From contig DDFG01000001.1 in the NCBI GenBank assembly GCA_002337055.1, forward strand, positions 101,163 through 165,162: a DNA stretch of 64,000 nucleotides, read 5' to 3'. The notes under the pieces were generated by a model. The model was not told the origin of the DNA and did no database searches. It saw only the letters and a program-made list of their open reading frames with translations. This DNA is from Betaproteobacteria bacterium UBA1934. Its GTDB lineage: Bacteria; Pseudomonadota; Gammaproteobacteria; Burkholderiales; Rhodocyclaceae. The position numbers were made by a program, and so were the translations under genes. Below are positions 54,727 through 62,393 of the stretch, piece by piece. How positions within the stretch are numbered: the first letter of the stretch is position 1; each line of letters begins with the position of its first letter.

Positions 54727-55341
54727 TTAGGCGGCTTCCGGCAACAGCATTTCCACATAACGGCGTAAATGCGCCGTGCATTCGAGCGCGTGTTCGGGCT
54801 TGCCGGATGCCTTGGCGAGGATGAATCCGCCTTGCAAGGTGGCCTGGATGTGCCGGGCGAGTGTGTCCGGCGACCAGGGCGCGTCGGGTGCATGAGCCGC
54901 CTTGGCGGCAGCGATGTCGGCGAGCAGGGTGTCGAGATGGGCGGCGATCCCGCCCGAGCAGGCATCGCGCAATTCGGGCGAACTGTCGTGTACTTCCTGA
55001 ACGATGGTGCCGAGCAGGCACGAAAACCCCGTGGGATCGCCTTGGATCAGACCGGCGCGCAGGTCGATATAGGCCAGCAGGCGGTCGCGCGGGCTGCTCA
55101 GTCGGTGGTAGTCCGCTTGGGCGAACAGGTGACCAGTGATGGCGTTCCAGTGTTCGATGGCGGCCTTGCCGAGATCTTCCTTGGAGCGAAAGTGATGGAA
55201 GAAACTCCCCTTGGATACCCTGGCCGCCCGACACAAATCGTCGACCGAGGTGGGCCCGTAGCCTTTCTGGCGAATCAGGACAAGCGCCGCATCCAGCAGC
55301 TTTTCGCGGGCGTTTCCGCCAGTGAGCGGGGGACGCGGCAT
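54727..55341 (-). CDS. TetR-family regulator of YCII-TetR-VOC operon
   Basis: The 204-residue regulator has a TetR DNA-binding domain (LDAALVLIRQKGYGPTSVDDLCRAARVSKGSFFHHFRSKEDL, about 15-57) and a TetR_C-type ligand-binding domain with Cys in GFSCLLGTIVQEVHD and DACSGG, reminiscent of NemR-like electrophile sensors, though that parallel is only suggestive. It lies 16 bp after the YCII gene and 23 bp before VOC. A near-palindrome in the upstream promoter is its likely operator. Confidence 0.9.
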   Translation of the reverse strand: MPRPPLTGGNAREKLLDAALVLIRQKGYGPTSVDDLCRAARVSKGSFFHHFRSKEDLGKAAIEHWNAITGHLFAQADYHRLSSPRDRLLAYIDLRAGLIQGDPTGFSCLLGTIVQEVHDSSPELRDACSGGIAAHLDTLLADIAAAKAAHAPDAPWSPDTLARHIQATLQGGFILAKASGKPEHALECTAHLRRYVEMLLPEAA

Positions 55342-55357
55342 GCTGTCGAGTTGCTGA

Positions 55358-55726
55358 TCAAGCGCGGGCCGGGGTGGCGAGGCACTGCATCACCTCCACG
55401 CCATCGCCGGGCAGAATGGCAAAGTGCGGATGCCCCTCAAACAGGGTGGCCGCGTCCGCGTGCGAATCGGCGCGTACCACGACAAAGCCGCAGATCGCGT
55501 TGTGCGTATCGCCGACACCCGCAGTGTCAACCCGCTTGGTTTTGCCGATCGGACCGCCGCGAAAGACGATGCGGTCGGCGTGACGCTCCATCCAGGCGTG
55601 CCAGGCCTCAATGCCGGCCTGCATGCGGGTGCCGCGCTCGGCTTCGCTCAGCGTTCGCCATTCGCCATTTTGAGGCAGGGCGGTGGTGCCGGTAAACACG
55701 GCCAGGTATTCATGGGTTGGATCCAT
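55358..55726 (-). CDS. YCII-related (DGPF-like) protein
   Basis: The 122-residue protein starts MDPTHEYLAVFTGTTALP and contains GPIGKTKRVDTAGVGDTHNAICGFVVVRADSHADAATLFEGHPHF, typical of YCII-related proteins often linked to ECF sigma factors or TetR regulators. ATG 55726 follows AGGAG; the longer frame includes the promoter and is rejected. First gene of the YCII-TetR-VOC operon. Catalytic activity uncertain. Confidence 0.88.
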   Translation of the reverse strand: MDPTHEYLAVFTGTTALPQNGEWRTLSEAERGTRMQAGIEAWHAWMERHADRIVFRGGPIGKTKRVDTAGVGDTHNAICGFVVVRADSHADAATLFEGHPHFAILPGDGVEVMQCLATPARA

Positions 55727-55760
55727 GGTGGCGTCTCCTGTGGGGTGGGGGGTGAGGCAT

Positions 55761-55789
55761 ATAATACCGACTGGTTGGTATAAAATCAA
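55761..55789 (-). promoter_or_regulatory. YCII-TetR-VOC promoter with TetR operator in spacer
   Basis: On the minus strand, TTGATT (55789-55784) and TATTAT (55766-55761) are separated by exactly 17 bp. A near-palindrome ATACCGACTGGTTGGTAT (plus strand 55764-55781, eight of nine half-site positions paired or central) fills the spacer and overlaps the -10, an arrangement that lets a bound repressor block RNA polymerase. Confidence 0.7.
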
Positions 55790-55823
55790 CTCCCGCACAT
55801 GTCGTTGAAGTGAGTGGACGCAC

Positions 55824-55856
55824 AAAAAGAAAAGCCGCCCGATTTGGCGGGCGGCT
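55824..55856 (-). terminator. Intrinsic terminator after alpha/beta hydrolase
   Basis: Read on the minus strand, AGCCGCCCG / CGGGCGGCT (55856-55848, 55841-55833) makes a 9 bp stem with a six-base loop, followed by a T-rich run TTTCTTTTT. It ends the hydrolase transcript before the YCII promoter. Confidence 0.88.
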
Positions 55857-55886
55857 GGCGGCGGTGACGCCGGGTTTTGGTGTCGT

Positions 55887-56714
55887 TCAGGCGTGCCGCA
55901 GCGCGAATTCGCGCAATTGGTCGGCGACTGCTTGCGGATGCTGAAAGACCAGATTGTGTTCCATGCCGGGCATGACCACCACTTCGATGCCCGCGTTGCT
56001 GGCCTTCATTTTGTTGACAATCTTGTCGCTCAGCACAAACGAGTCGGCGGCACGCAGCACGCGCACCGGCGTCGTGAGCTTCCGGCAGGCAGCCCAGATA
56101 CCTTCGGTGCGAATCTTTGTTTTGGCCAGCGTGCTGGGCGCCAGGTTTTTCTTGTCGTACCGGATGGCGTATCGGCCGCCATCCAGCGCACGCATGCAGT
56201 ATTTCAGCATATAGTCGCCGAGCCCGAACACGCTGTTGCCGTAGAACGAACGCACCTGATCGGCGTTCTTGAAGAATTTGGGCGTCTTGAAAATGGCCAT
56301 CAGAATGGCGATAACGCCCCGGAAACTGAGGTCGGGGGCGCTGTCGATCAGGGTGACGCTCTTCAGGCACTCGGGATGCGCGCCTGCAAACACCAGCGAG
56401 TATTGGCCACCAAGGGAGTACCCCACCAGATGGCACGGTTCGCCGATCAGTTGCTGGTGGATCGCTTTCAGGTCGGAGCAGATGACCTCGTTAGTATAGG
56501 CGGCGTCGTAGCTCGTGCCGTCGCTGCTCTGGCCGTGGCCTTTCAGGTCGAACAGGAAGAGGTGAAAATCGTTGCGCAGCAGATCGGCGATCTTTTCGAA
56601 GCAATGGCTTTCCACCATCATGCCGTGCAGCATCACCATTTTGGGTTTGCCGGGGTTGGCGATTTCATAGTAGTTGTAAGTGGCGGGACCGACGGCTATC
56701 TTCTTGCAATCCAA
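55887..56714 (-). CDS. Alpha/beta-hydrolase
   Basis: The 275-residue protein has the alpha/beta hydrolase layout: oxyanion MVMLHGMMVES, nucleophile GYSLGG (Ser), an Asp-containing DSAPDLSF or late AADSFVLSD, and a His in GMEHNLVF. Start TTG 56714 has AGGGAG at six bases; the longer frame adds a basic stretch without family similarity. Substrate unknown. It is divergent from chrA with a 115 bp spacer. Confidence 0.85.
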   Translation of the reverse strand: MDCKKIAVGPATYNYYEIANPGKPKMVMLHGMMVESHCFEKIADLLRNDFHLFLFDLKGHGQSSDGTSYDAAYTNEVICSDLKAIHQQLIGEPCHLVGYSLGGQYSLVFAGAHPECLKSVTLIDSAPDLSFRGVIAILMAIFKTPKFFKNADQVRSFYGNSVFGLGDYMLKYCMRALDGGRYAIRYDKKNLAPSTLAKTKIRTEGIWAACRKLTTPVRVLRAADSFVLSDKIVNKMKASNAGIEVVVMPGMEHNLVFQHPQAVADQLREFALRHA

Positions 56715-56829
56715 TTTTTTCTCCCTACATGTGCGCAAAACTCTGTAATTTTGCCATGCCGCGGACTTCTGAGGGAGTCTCAGGGCCTCCCTGTTTGGTG
56801 AGGAAACGGCACTTGCGGGAGCATTGTCG

Positions 56830-58158
56830 ATGAATCGAGCTTCGTATATTCCCTTGGGCGATGCCCTGAAGTTCTGGCTGAAACTGGGGTTCATCAGTTT
56901 CGGCGGCCCCGCCGGGCAGATCGCGCTGATGCACCACGAACTGGTGGAACAGCGTTGCTGGATTTCCGAGCGCCGCTTTCTGCATGCCCTCAACTATTGC
57001 ATGCTCCTGCCCGGGCCGGAGGCGCAGCAGCTCGCCACCTATCTGGGGTGGCTGATGCATCGCACCTGGGGCGGCATCGCAGCGGGAGCGTTGTTCGTGT
57101 TGCCCTCGCTGGCGATCCTGATCGGTCTGTCGTGGGTTTATATGACCTGGGGCACGCTCCCGCTGGTGGCCGCATTGTTCTACGGGATCAAACCGGCGGT
57201 AACCGTGCTGGTCGCGCAGGCCGCCTGGCGCATCGGCCGGCGGACCTTGCGGCATGCAGCGCTGGGCGCCATTGCGCTGGCCGCGTTCGTCTCTCTGTTT
57301 TGGCTGGGGCTGCCGTTTCCCGCAGTCATCGCCGCTGCTGCGCTGATCGGTGTCGTGGTCGCGCGCGGGCGGCCGGACTGGTTCGCCGTTCCGTCTCATC
57401 CACACTCCGGCGACGCCCCTCAGGAGGGCGCGCGGATCGACGATGCCCGCCCGAGACCCGAACATACCCGGTTTGGGTGGTCGCGCTTCATTCGGGTGGT
57501 GCTGGCTGGATGCGCGTTGTGGGCACTGCCAATGGCCGCATTGGTGGCGGCATTCGGGACCGTGCATGCACTGCCCGCCATGGCCTGGTTCTTCACCAAG
57601 GCGACCTTGCTGACCTTCGGCGGTGCGTATGCCGTGCTGCCCTATGTGTGGCAGGGCGCGGTCGAGCAATTCGGGTGGCTACAGCCGGCCCAGATGATCG
57701 ACGGGTTGGCGTTGGGCGAGACGACGCCGGGTCCGCTGATCATGGTTGTCGTGTTCGTGGGGTTTGTCGGTGCGTGGGGGCAGGCGCTGTTTGGAGTCGA
57801 ACACCTGTTTCTGGCTGGTGCGGTGGCGGCCGGGGTGGTGACCTGGTTCACTTTTCTGCCGTCGTTCATCTTCATTCTGGCGGGGGCGCCGCTGATCGAA
57901 TCGACTCAGGGAGAGATACGCCTTATCGCCCCGCTGACCGCGATCACGGCGGCGGTGGTCGGCGTGATCGCCAACCTGGCTGTATTCTTTGCCTTGAATG
58001 TATTCTGGCCCCGTGGCGTCGCCGTGGGTATCGACGTCGGCGCATTGCTCATCGCCGCGCTGGCTGCCGTGGCGCTGTTTTCCAACCGCCTTGGCGCGAT
58101 ACCGGTGATTGCGCTGGCGGCGGTGGGCGGGGTGGCGTTCAGGTGGGTGTCAGGATAG
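56830..58158 (+). CDS. chrA: Chromate transporter ChrA (long CHR family)
   Basis: ChrA is a chromate/sulfate antiporter that exports chromate. The 442-residue membrane protein is the long two-domain form: the N-terminal CHR motif FISFGGPAGQIALMHHELVEQRCWISERRFLHALNYCMLLPGPEAQQLATYLGWLMH and the C-terminal domain with TFGGAYAVLPYVWQGAVEQFGWL and ALGETTPGPLIMVVVFVGFVGAW. ATG 56830 is preferred over TTG 56824 because GGGAG then has normal spacing. No chrB is beside it. It is followed by a thioredoxin and a YkgJ-type gene, with gaps of 9 and 7 bp. Confidence 0.94.
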   Translation: MNRASYIPLGDALKFWLKLGFISFGGPAGQIALMHHELVEQRCWISERRFLHALNYCMLLPGPEAQQLATYLGWLMHRTWGGIAAGALFVLPSLAILIGLSWVYMTWGTLPLVAALFYGIKPAVTVLVAQAAWRIGRRTLRHAALGAIALAAFVSLFWLGLPFPAVIAAAALIGVVVARGRPDWFAVPSHPHSGDAPQEGARIDDARPRPEHTRFGWSRFIRVVLAGCALWALPMAALVAAFGTVHALPAMAWFFTKATLLTFGGAYAVLPYVWQGAVEQFGWLQPAQMIDGLALGETTPGPLIMVVVFVGFVGAWGQALFGVEHLFLAGAVAAGVVTWFTFLPSFIFILAGAPLIESTQGEIRLIAPLTAITAAVVGVIANLAVFFALNVFWPRGVAVGIDVGALLIAALAAVALFSNRLGAIPVIALAAVGGVAFRWVSG

Positions 58159-58167
58159 GAGGCTAGG

Positions 58168-58518
58168 GTGTCGGAACAACAGGAGGAGACCCGCTTGGAG
58201 ATCAATCGTACTTATTTGCGCGACGAACCGACGCGAGACGCCGTCGACGCGCTACCGGGCGCCACTCTGCTTGAATTCGGCACGGAGTGGTGCGGTTACT
58301 GCATGGCCGCCCAACCGCTGCTGGTCGAGGCGCTGGCGGCGGTTCCAGGCGTTCGTCACCTGAAAGTGGAGGATGGCGCCGGCCGCCCCCTCGGCCGGTC
58401 TTACCGCATCAAGCTCTGGCCGGCACTGATTTTTCTGAAGGATGGCGTCGAGCAGGCGCGACTGATCCGCCCGCAGGGACCGAGCGAAATCCGGGACGCG
58501 CTGCGCCGGATTCTTTGA
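58168..58518 (+). CDS. Thioredoxin-family protein
   Basis: The 116-residue cytoplasmic protein has a thioredoxin fold with an atypical active site WCGYC at residues 41-45 instead of WCGPC, and a late cis-Pro in KLWPALIFLKDG. GTG 58168 follows AGGAGG (58157-58162), which overlaps the chrA stop. It is the middle gene of chrA-trx-YkgJ and may help reduce or detoxify chromate, but that is inference from position. Confidence 0.9.
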   Translation: MSEQQEETRLEINRTYLRDEPTRDAVDALPGATLLEFGTEWCGYCMAAQPLLVEALAAVPGVRHLKVEDGAGRPLGRSYRIKLWPALIFLKDGVEQARLIRPQGPSEIRDALRRIL

Positions 58519-58525
58519 GGACGAG

Positions 58526-58840
58526 ATGAACCCTTGCCTGGGCTGCGGCGCATGCTGCGTTTCGTTTCGGGTCGATTTTCATCCGGCTGAACTGTCGGGC
58601 GGGACCTTTCAATGGGACACCGGCGTTCCGCCGTCGATGGTGGTTCGGGTGACCGACCGATTCGTGCGGATGTGCGGCACCGATGTACAACCGCCCCGCT
58701 GCGTGGCCTTGGTAGGCAATCCGGGCAGCGAGGTGGCGTGTTCAATCTATGCCAGCCGGCCGTCGCCTTGCCGCGAGTTCGGCCCCGAGCACGAGGCCTG
58801 TGCGCGGGCACGCCGCCGGATCGGCCTGCCCGCGCTGTGA
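58526..58840 (+). CDS. YkgJ-family cysteine-cluster protein
   Basis: The 104-residue protein opens MNPCLGCGACCVSFRVDFH with Cys4, Cys7, Cys10 and Cys11, matching the CxxCxxCC start of YkgJ proteins, and further cysteines near 50, 59, 71, 81 and 91. Such proteins probably bind an Fe-S or zinc cluster. Third gene of chrA-trx-YkgJ, 7 bp after thioredoxin. Confidence 0.9.
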   Translation: MNPCLGCGACCVSFRVDFHPAELSGGTFQWDTGVPPSMVVRVTDRFVRMCGTDVQPPRCVALVGNPGSEVACSIYASRPSPCREFGPEHEACARARRRIGLPAL

Positions 58841-58883
58841 ATCGCCGGGCGGCCGGCGCACGACAGCCCGCCCGGACTCGTGC

Positions 58884-60035
58884 TTACATCGCTTCGGCGT
58901 AGATATTTTCGATCTCGGCCTGGCTCGCCTGAACCGGGTTGGTCAGCCCGCAGGCGTCCTTCAGCGCATTGGCGGCCAGTGTCGGGATGTCGATCACCTT
59001 GACGCCGAGCGAGCGCAATCCGGCCGGGATGCCGATGTCGGCGGAAAGCTGGCGGATCGCCTTGAGTGCGGCGTCGGCGGCGCTCTTCGGGGTCAGGTTG
59101 GTGACATCGACGCCCATCGCTTCGGCGACATCGGCCAGACGCTCGGCTGCGACGCGGCTATTGAAGGCTTCCACGTGCGGCAGCAGCACCGCGTTGCAGA
59201 CGCCGTGCGGCAGGTCGTAGAAACCGCCGAGCTGGTGCGCCATGGCGTGAACATAACCGAGCGAGGCGTTGTTGAAGGCCATGCCAGCGAGGAACTGGGC
59301 GTAGGCCATCTGCTCGCGCGCCGCCACATCGCCGCCGTGATGGACGGCTTGCCGAAGGTTTTGCGAAATGAGACGGATCGCTTTCAGCGCGCAGGCGTCG
59401 GTGATCGGCGTGGCGGCGATGGAGACATAGGCTTCCACAGCGTGGGTCAGGGCATCCATGCCGGTGGCGGCAGTCAGGCTGGCAGGCATGCCGATCATCA
59501 GGTCGGGGTCGTTGACCGAGAGAATCGGTGTGGTGTGCCGGTCGACAATCGCCATCTTGATGTGGCGTGACTCGTCGGTGATGATGCAGAAGCGCGTCAT
59601 TTCGCTCGCCGTGCCGGCGGTGGTATTGATGGCGATCAGCGGCAGTTGCGGCTTGGCGGATTTATCCACGCCTTCGTACTGGGTGATCGAACCGCCGTTG
59701 GTGGCGCAGAGCGCAATGCCCTTGGCGCAGTCGATGGGCGAACCGCCGCCCAGCGCGATGACGCAATCGCCCTCGTGCCGGCGCAGCAGAGCCAGACCGG
59801 CCTCCACGTTGCCTACGGTCGGGTTGGGCTGGGCACCATCGAAAACCGCCGCCGCGATGCCGGCTTCGCCCAGCAGCTTGGCGACTCGCCCGGCGAGGCC
59901 AATGTCGTTGAGCACCTTGTCGGTGACGATCAGTGCCCGTTTGAAGCCGTAGCCCTGGATCTGGCCGACGGCGGTCGCCAGACAGCCGGCGCCGATCAGG
60001 TTGATGGAGGGAATGTAGAACGCGCTTTGTGCCAT
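58884..60035 (-). CDS. Iron-containing alcohol dehydrogenase
   Basis: The 383-residue group III dehydrogenase oxidises alcohols (or reduces aldehydes) with NAD(P). It starts MAQSAFYIPSINLIGAGC and shows the nucleotide-binding GGGSPIDCAKGIA, TTAGTASE, and iron ligands in DALTHAVEAYVS and GYVHAMAHQLGGFYDLPHGVCNAVLLPHV. ATG 60035 is chosen over ATG 60041 because AAGGAG then has a 7-base spacing. A sigma54-type promoter lies about 93 bp upstream, and an AcoR-like activator gene is divergent, so induction by an alcohol or aldehyde is likely. Confidence 0.94.
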   Translation of the reverse strand: MAQSAFYIPSINLIGAGCLATAVGQIQGYGFKRALIVTDKVLNDIGLAGRVAKLLGEAGIAAAVFDGAQPNPTVGNVEAGLALLRRHEGDCVIALGGGSPIDCAKGIALCATNGGSITQYEGVDKSAKPQLPLIAINTTAGTASEMTRFCIITDESRHIKMAIVDRHTTPILSVNDPDLMIGMPASLTAATGMDALTHAVEAYVSIAATPITDACALKAIRLISQNLRQAVHHGGDVAAREQMAYAQFLAGMAFNNASLGYVHAMAHQLGGFYDLPHGVCNAVLLPHVEAFNSRVAAERLADVAEAMGVDVTNLTPKSAADAALKAIRQLSADIGIPAGLRSLGVKVIDIPTLAANALKDACGLTNPVQASQAEIENIYAEAM

Positions 60036-60127
60036 GGTCATGCTCCTTCAAGTTGAGAAAATCGCTTGTTACCGGAGTGGGCCACCGTGCTGGGCGGGGT
60101 TCGGCGATCCGGTCATGGCTTCTTCAG

Positions 60128-60144
60128 ATCAAGTTGCGTGCCAA
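60128..60144 (-). promoter_or_regulatory. Sigma54 (-24/-12) promoter of alcohol dehydrogenase gene
   Basis: On the minus strand the sequence TTGGCACGCAACTTGAT (60144-60128) matches TTGGCACGNNNNTTGCW at every position except one in the -12 part (TTGA instead of TTGC). The spacing is exact. The gene downstream is the dehydrogenase and a sigma54 activator gene is divergent, supporting a real promoter. Confidence 0.72.
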
Positions 60145-60162
60145 TTGTGAAAATTTTCACAA
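60145..60162. promoter_or_regulatory. Perfect CRP/FNR-type palindrome
   Basis: TTGTGAAAATTTTCACAA is an 18 bp perfect palindrome containing TGTGA-N6-TCACA, the consensus CRP/Vfr core. It directly abuts the -24 element of the sigma54 promoter, where a bound protein would interfere with that promoter or act on the divergent activator gene. The binding protein is not identified. Confidence 0.55.
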
Positions 60163-60220
60163 AGCTTTGGTTGCACGGAAATCTCCCGATCAGATGAGCA
60201 AGGGTCGGGCAGTGGATGGC

Positions 60221-60268
60221 GCGAACCGTTCCGGAACACCTGTTCCAAAACGGAACACAGGGGTTCGC
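60221..60268. promoter_or_regulatory. Candidate upstream activator sites for AcoR-type regulator
   Basis: Two dyads share GTTCC/GGAAC half-sites: GTTCCGGAAC (60228-60237) and TGTTCC-N5-GGAACA (60241-60257). They lie within a larger inverted repeat GCGAACC (60221-60227) / GGTTCGC (60262-60268). The sites sit about 85-115 bp upstream of the sigma54 -24 element, a normal distance for enhancer-binding proteins. Confidence 0.6.
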
Positions 60269-60337
60269 AAAATGACCGCAAATCGTTATTGGGGCTTCTG
60301 GTAAGGCTAAACTCGCCAGAAAACGGGGGTTGTAGCG

Positions 60338-62245
60338 ATGAATAGCGAGCAAAATGGACAAGGCCGCCTGGTGCGCCGGGCGAGGGAATCGTTTTTCGAG
60401 GCCCGCGAGAACGGTCGCAGCGATGTGACGCCTTCGATCTGGGCTTCGTGGGAACGTTGTCGGGATTCTGGTTTGCAACCCAGGGGGCGTCTGGAAAGCG
60501 TTTGCTGGTTACCCGCCGATATTCGTGCCATTCAGGATGAGCAGGGTGCCCTGATGCAGCATGCCCGCCCGATGATGGAGTACCTGTTCGAGCAAGTCCG
60601 GCATTCGGGGTCGCTGGTGTTGCTGGCCGACCGCCGCGGGGTCATTCTCGACACGGTGGGCGACGCCGATTTCTGCGACAAGGTCGAGCGTGTGTCGCTC
60701 AAACCCGGCGCGTCGTGGTCGGAACAACATCGGGGAACGAATGCCGTCGGTCTGGCCCTGATCGAGCGCAGCCCGATCGAGATCAGCGGCGGGGAGCATT
60801 TTCTCGACCGGCTCGCCTTCCTGTACTGTGGCGCGGCGCCGATCTGCAATCCGCAGGGTGAAATCGTCGGCGTGCTCGATATCTCTTGCGACCGCCGGAA
60901 CATGCATCCGCATACCGGCGGGCTGGTCAAGACGGCCGCGCAAACCATCGAGAACCAGTTTTTCGCTTCACGCTACCGCAAGGGCATCCGCCTGCGTCTG
61001 CACGGGCATCCCTATGGCATCGGCACGCCCGGCGAAGGCATGCTGGCCTTGTCCGAAGATGGCTGGATTGTCGGCGCCAATCAGGTTGCACTCAAACTGC
61101 TCGGACTGTGTACGGCCGACATTGGCGCCACGCCCCTGACGCGGTTGTTCGACATCGATTTCGGTCAGTTACTCGATTGGGGAAGACATCGCCACGATGC
61201 CGTGCTGCCTCTGCATACGGTGCGTGGGCAGGTTGTGTACGCGGCGCTGAATGCCGGCAAGTCGCCGATTGCCGGCAGTTCGATGACGGCGGAAGCCAAA
61301 CCCGACGCACTGGGCCAGCTCGACACCGGTGACTCTCGGATGGCGGCGGTGATTCAGCGCGCACGGAAACTGGCCGGCAAGGCGATTTCGATCATCGTCT
61401 GTGGCGAATCCGGAGTGGGCAAGGAAGTCTTTGCGCGGGCGCTGCACGAGGCTGGGCCGCGCAGACAGGCGCCCTTCGTCGCAGTGAATTGCGCGGGGCT
61501 GCCGGACACGCTGATCGAAGCGGAGTTGTTCGGCTACGCGCCCGGTGCCTATACCGGCGCTCGCCGGGACGGGTCACCCGGCCGCATTCGCGAGGCACAT
61601 GGCGGGACCCTATTTCTCGACGAAATCGGCGACATGCCACTTGCCATGCAGGCGCGGCTGCTGCGTGTATTGCAAGACAAATGCGTGACGCCGCTGGGCG
61701 GCGGCAAATCGCACGTGGTCGACTTCTCGCTGGTCTGCGCCACGCACCGTGATCTGGCCGAGGAGGTCGCAGCGGGACGTTTTCGCGCCGACCTGTACTT
61801 CCGCATTAACGGCTTGTCGCTGATGCTGCCGCCACTACGCGAACGAAGCGATTTCGGCAATCTATTGCGCGCCCTGTTGACAACGGTAAGCGATGGCCGC
61901 CCGCTGAATCTGGCCCCGGAAATTGCGAACGCCTTCGCGCGCTATCGCTGGCCGGGCAATCTTCGCCAGTTGGCCAACGTGCTGCGCACGGCGGTGGCGC
62001 TGACCGATGACGATACCACCCAGATCGGCTGGGATTGTCTGCCCGACGACGTCGTCGCGGCGGTACGCAGGCGTGGCGAGCCCATGGACGTTGAGCGCAC
62101 GGGACGCGACTTGCGGACCTCCACCGACACCCACATCAGGGCCACGCTCGAGGCAGCGGCCGGCAATGTGTCGGAGGCCGCCAGGCGGCTTGGCATCGGG
62201 CGCAACACGCTGTATCGGCGCCTGCGCCGAATGCCGCCGACGTAA
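60338..62245 (+). CDS. Sigma54-dependent activator, AcoR family
   Basis: The 635-residue regulator has an N-terminal GAF-like sensor region (about 60-210; GAPICNPQGEIVGVLDISCDRR-type, with FLYCGAAPIC), a PAS-like segment (about 225-290), an AAA+ domain with Walker A GESGVGKE (about 356), sigma54 contact GAYTGA (about 402) and GGTLFLDEIGDMP (Walker B), and a C-terminal Fis-type helix-turn-helix (NVSEAARRLGIGRNTLYRRL). It is divergent from the alcohol dehydrogenase with a 302 bp spacer containing a sigma54 promoter and dyads. AcoR relatives respond to acetoin or alcohols; the effector here is unknown. Confidence 0.93.
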   Translation: MNSEQNGQGRLVRRARESFFEARENGRSDVTPSIWASWERCRDSGLQPRGRLESVCWLPADIRAIQDEQGALMQHARPMMEYLFEQVRHSGSLVLLADRRGVILDTVGDADFCDKVERVSLKPGASWSEQHRGTNAVGLALIERSPIEISGGEHFLDRLAFLYCGAAPICNPQGEIVGVLDISCDRRNMHPHTGGLVKTAAQTIENQFFASRYRKGIRLRLHGHPYGIGTPGEGMLALSEDGWIVGANQVALKLLGLCTADIGATPLTRLFDIDFGQLLDWGRHRHDAVLPLHTVRGQVVYAALNAGKSPIAGSSMTAEAKPDALGQLDTGDSRMAAVIQRARKLAGKAISIIVCGESGVGKEVFARALHEAGPRRQAPFVAVNCAGLPDTLIEAELFGYAPGAYTGARRDGSPGRIREAHGGTLFLDEIGDMPLAMQARLLRVLQDKCVTPLGGGKSHVVDFSLVCATHRDLAEEVAAGRFRADLYFRINGLSLMLPPLRERSDFGNLLRALLTTVSDGRPLNLAPEIANAFARYRWPGNLRQLANVLRTAVALTDDDTTQIGWDCLPDDVVAAVRRRGEPMDVERTGRDLRTSTDTHIRATLEAAAGNVSEAARRLGIGRNTLYRRLRRMPPT

Positions 62246-62253
62246 GATTGTTC

Positions 62254-62282
62254 TTGGTTTTTTCCAGCATAACATATATCAT
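62254..62282 (+). promoter_or_regulatory. Possible acnB promoter
   Basis: TTGGTT (62254-62259) and TATCAT (62277-62282) are separated by 17 bp in an AT-rich tract with repeated ATATAT, about 110 bp before acnB. The -35 is weak, so the assignment is tentative. Confidence 0.35.
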
Positions 62283-62393
62283 ATATAAGACTTAGGGATC
62301 AGGGATTCTCGCACAGAGCTCGAACCACTGATCCACCCGCATGGTCAACCCGATCATGCGTCCCCGAGACGACCTGAACGAAAGGAAACTGCC

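Noticed and set aside
60029..60304. 91-codon plus-strand open frame between the dehydrogenase and the activator
   Set aside because: It spans the sigma54 promoter and dyads, has no family similarity and no ribosome-binding site.
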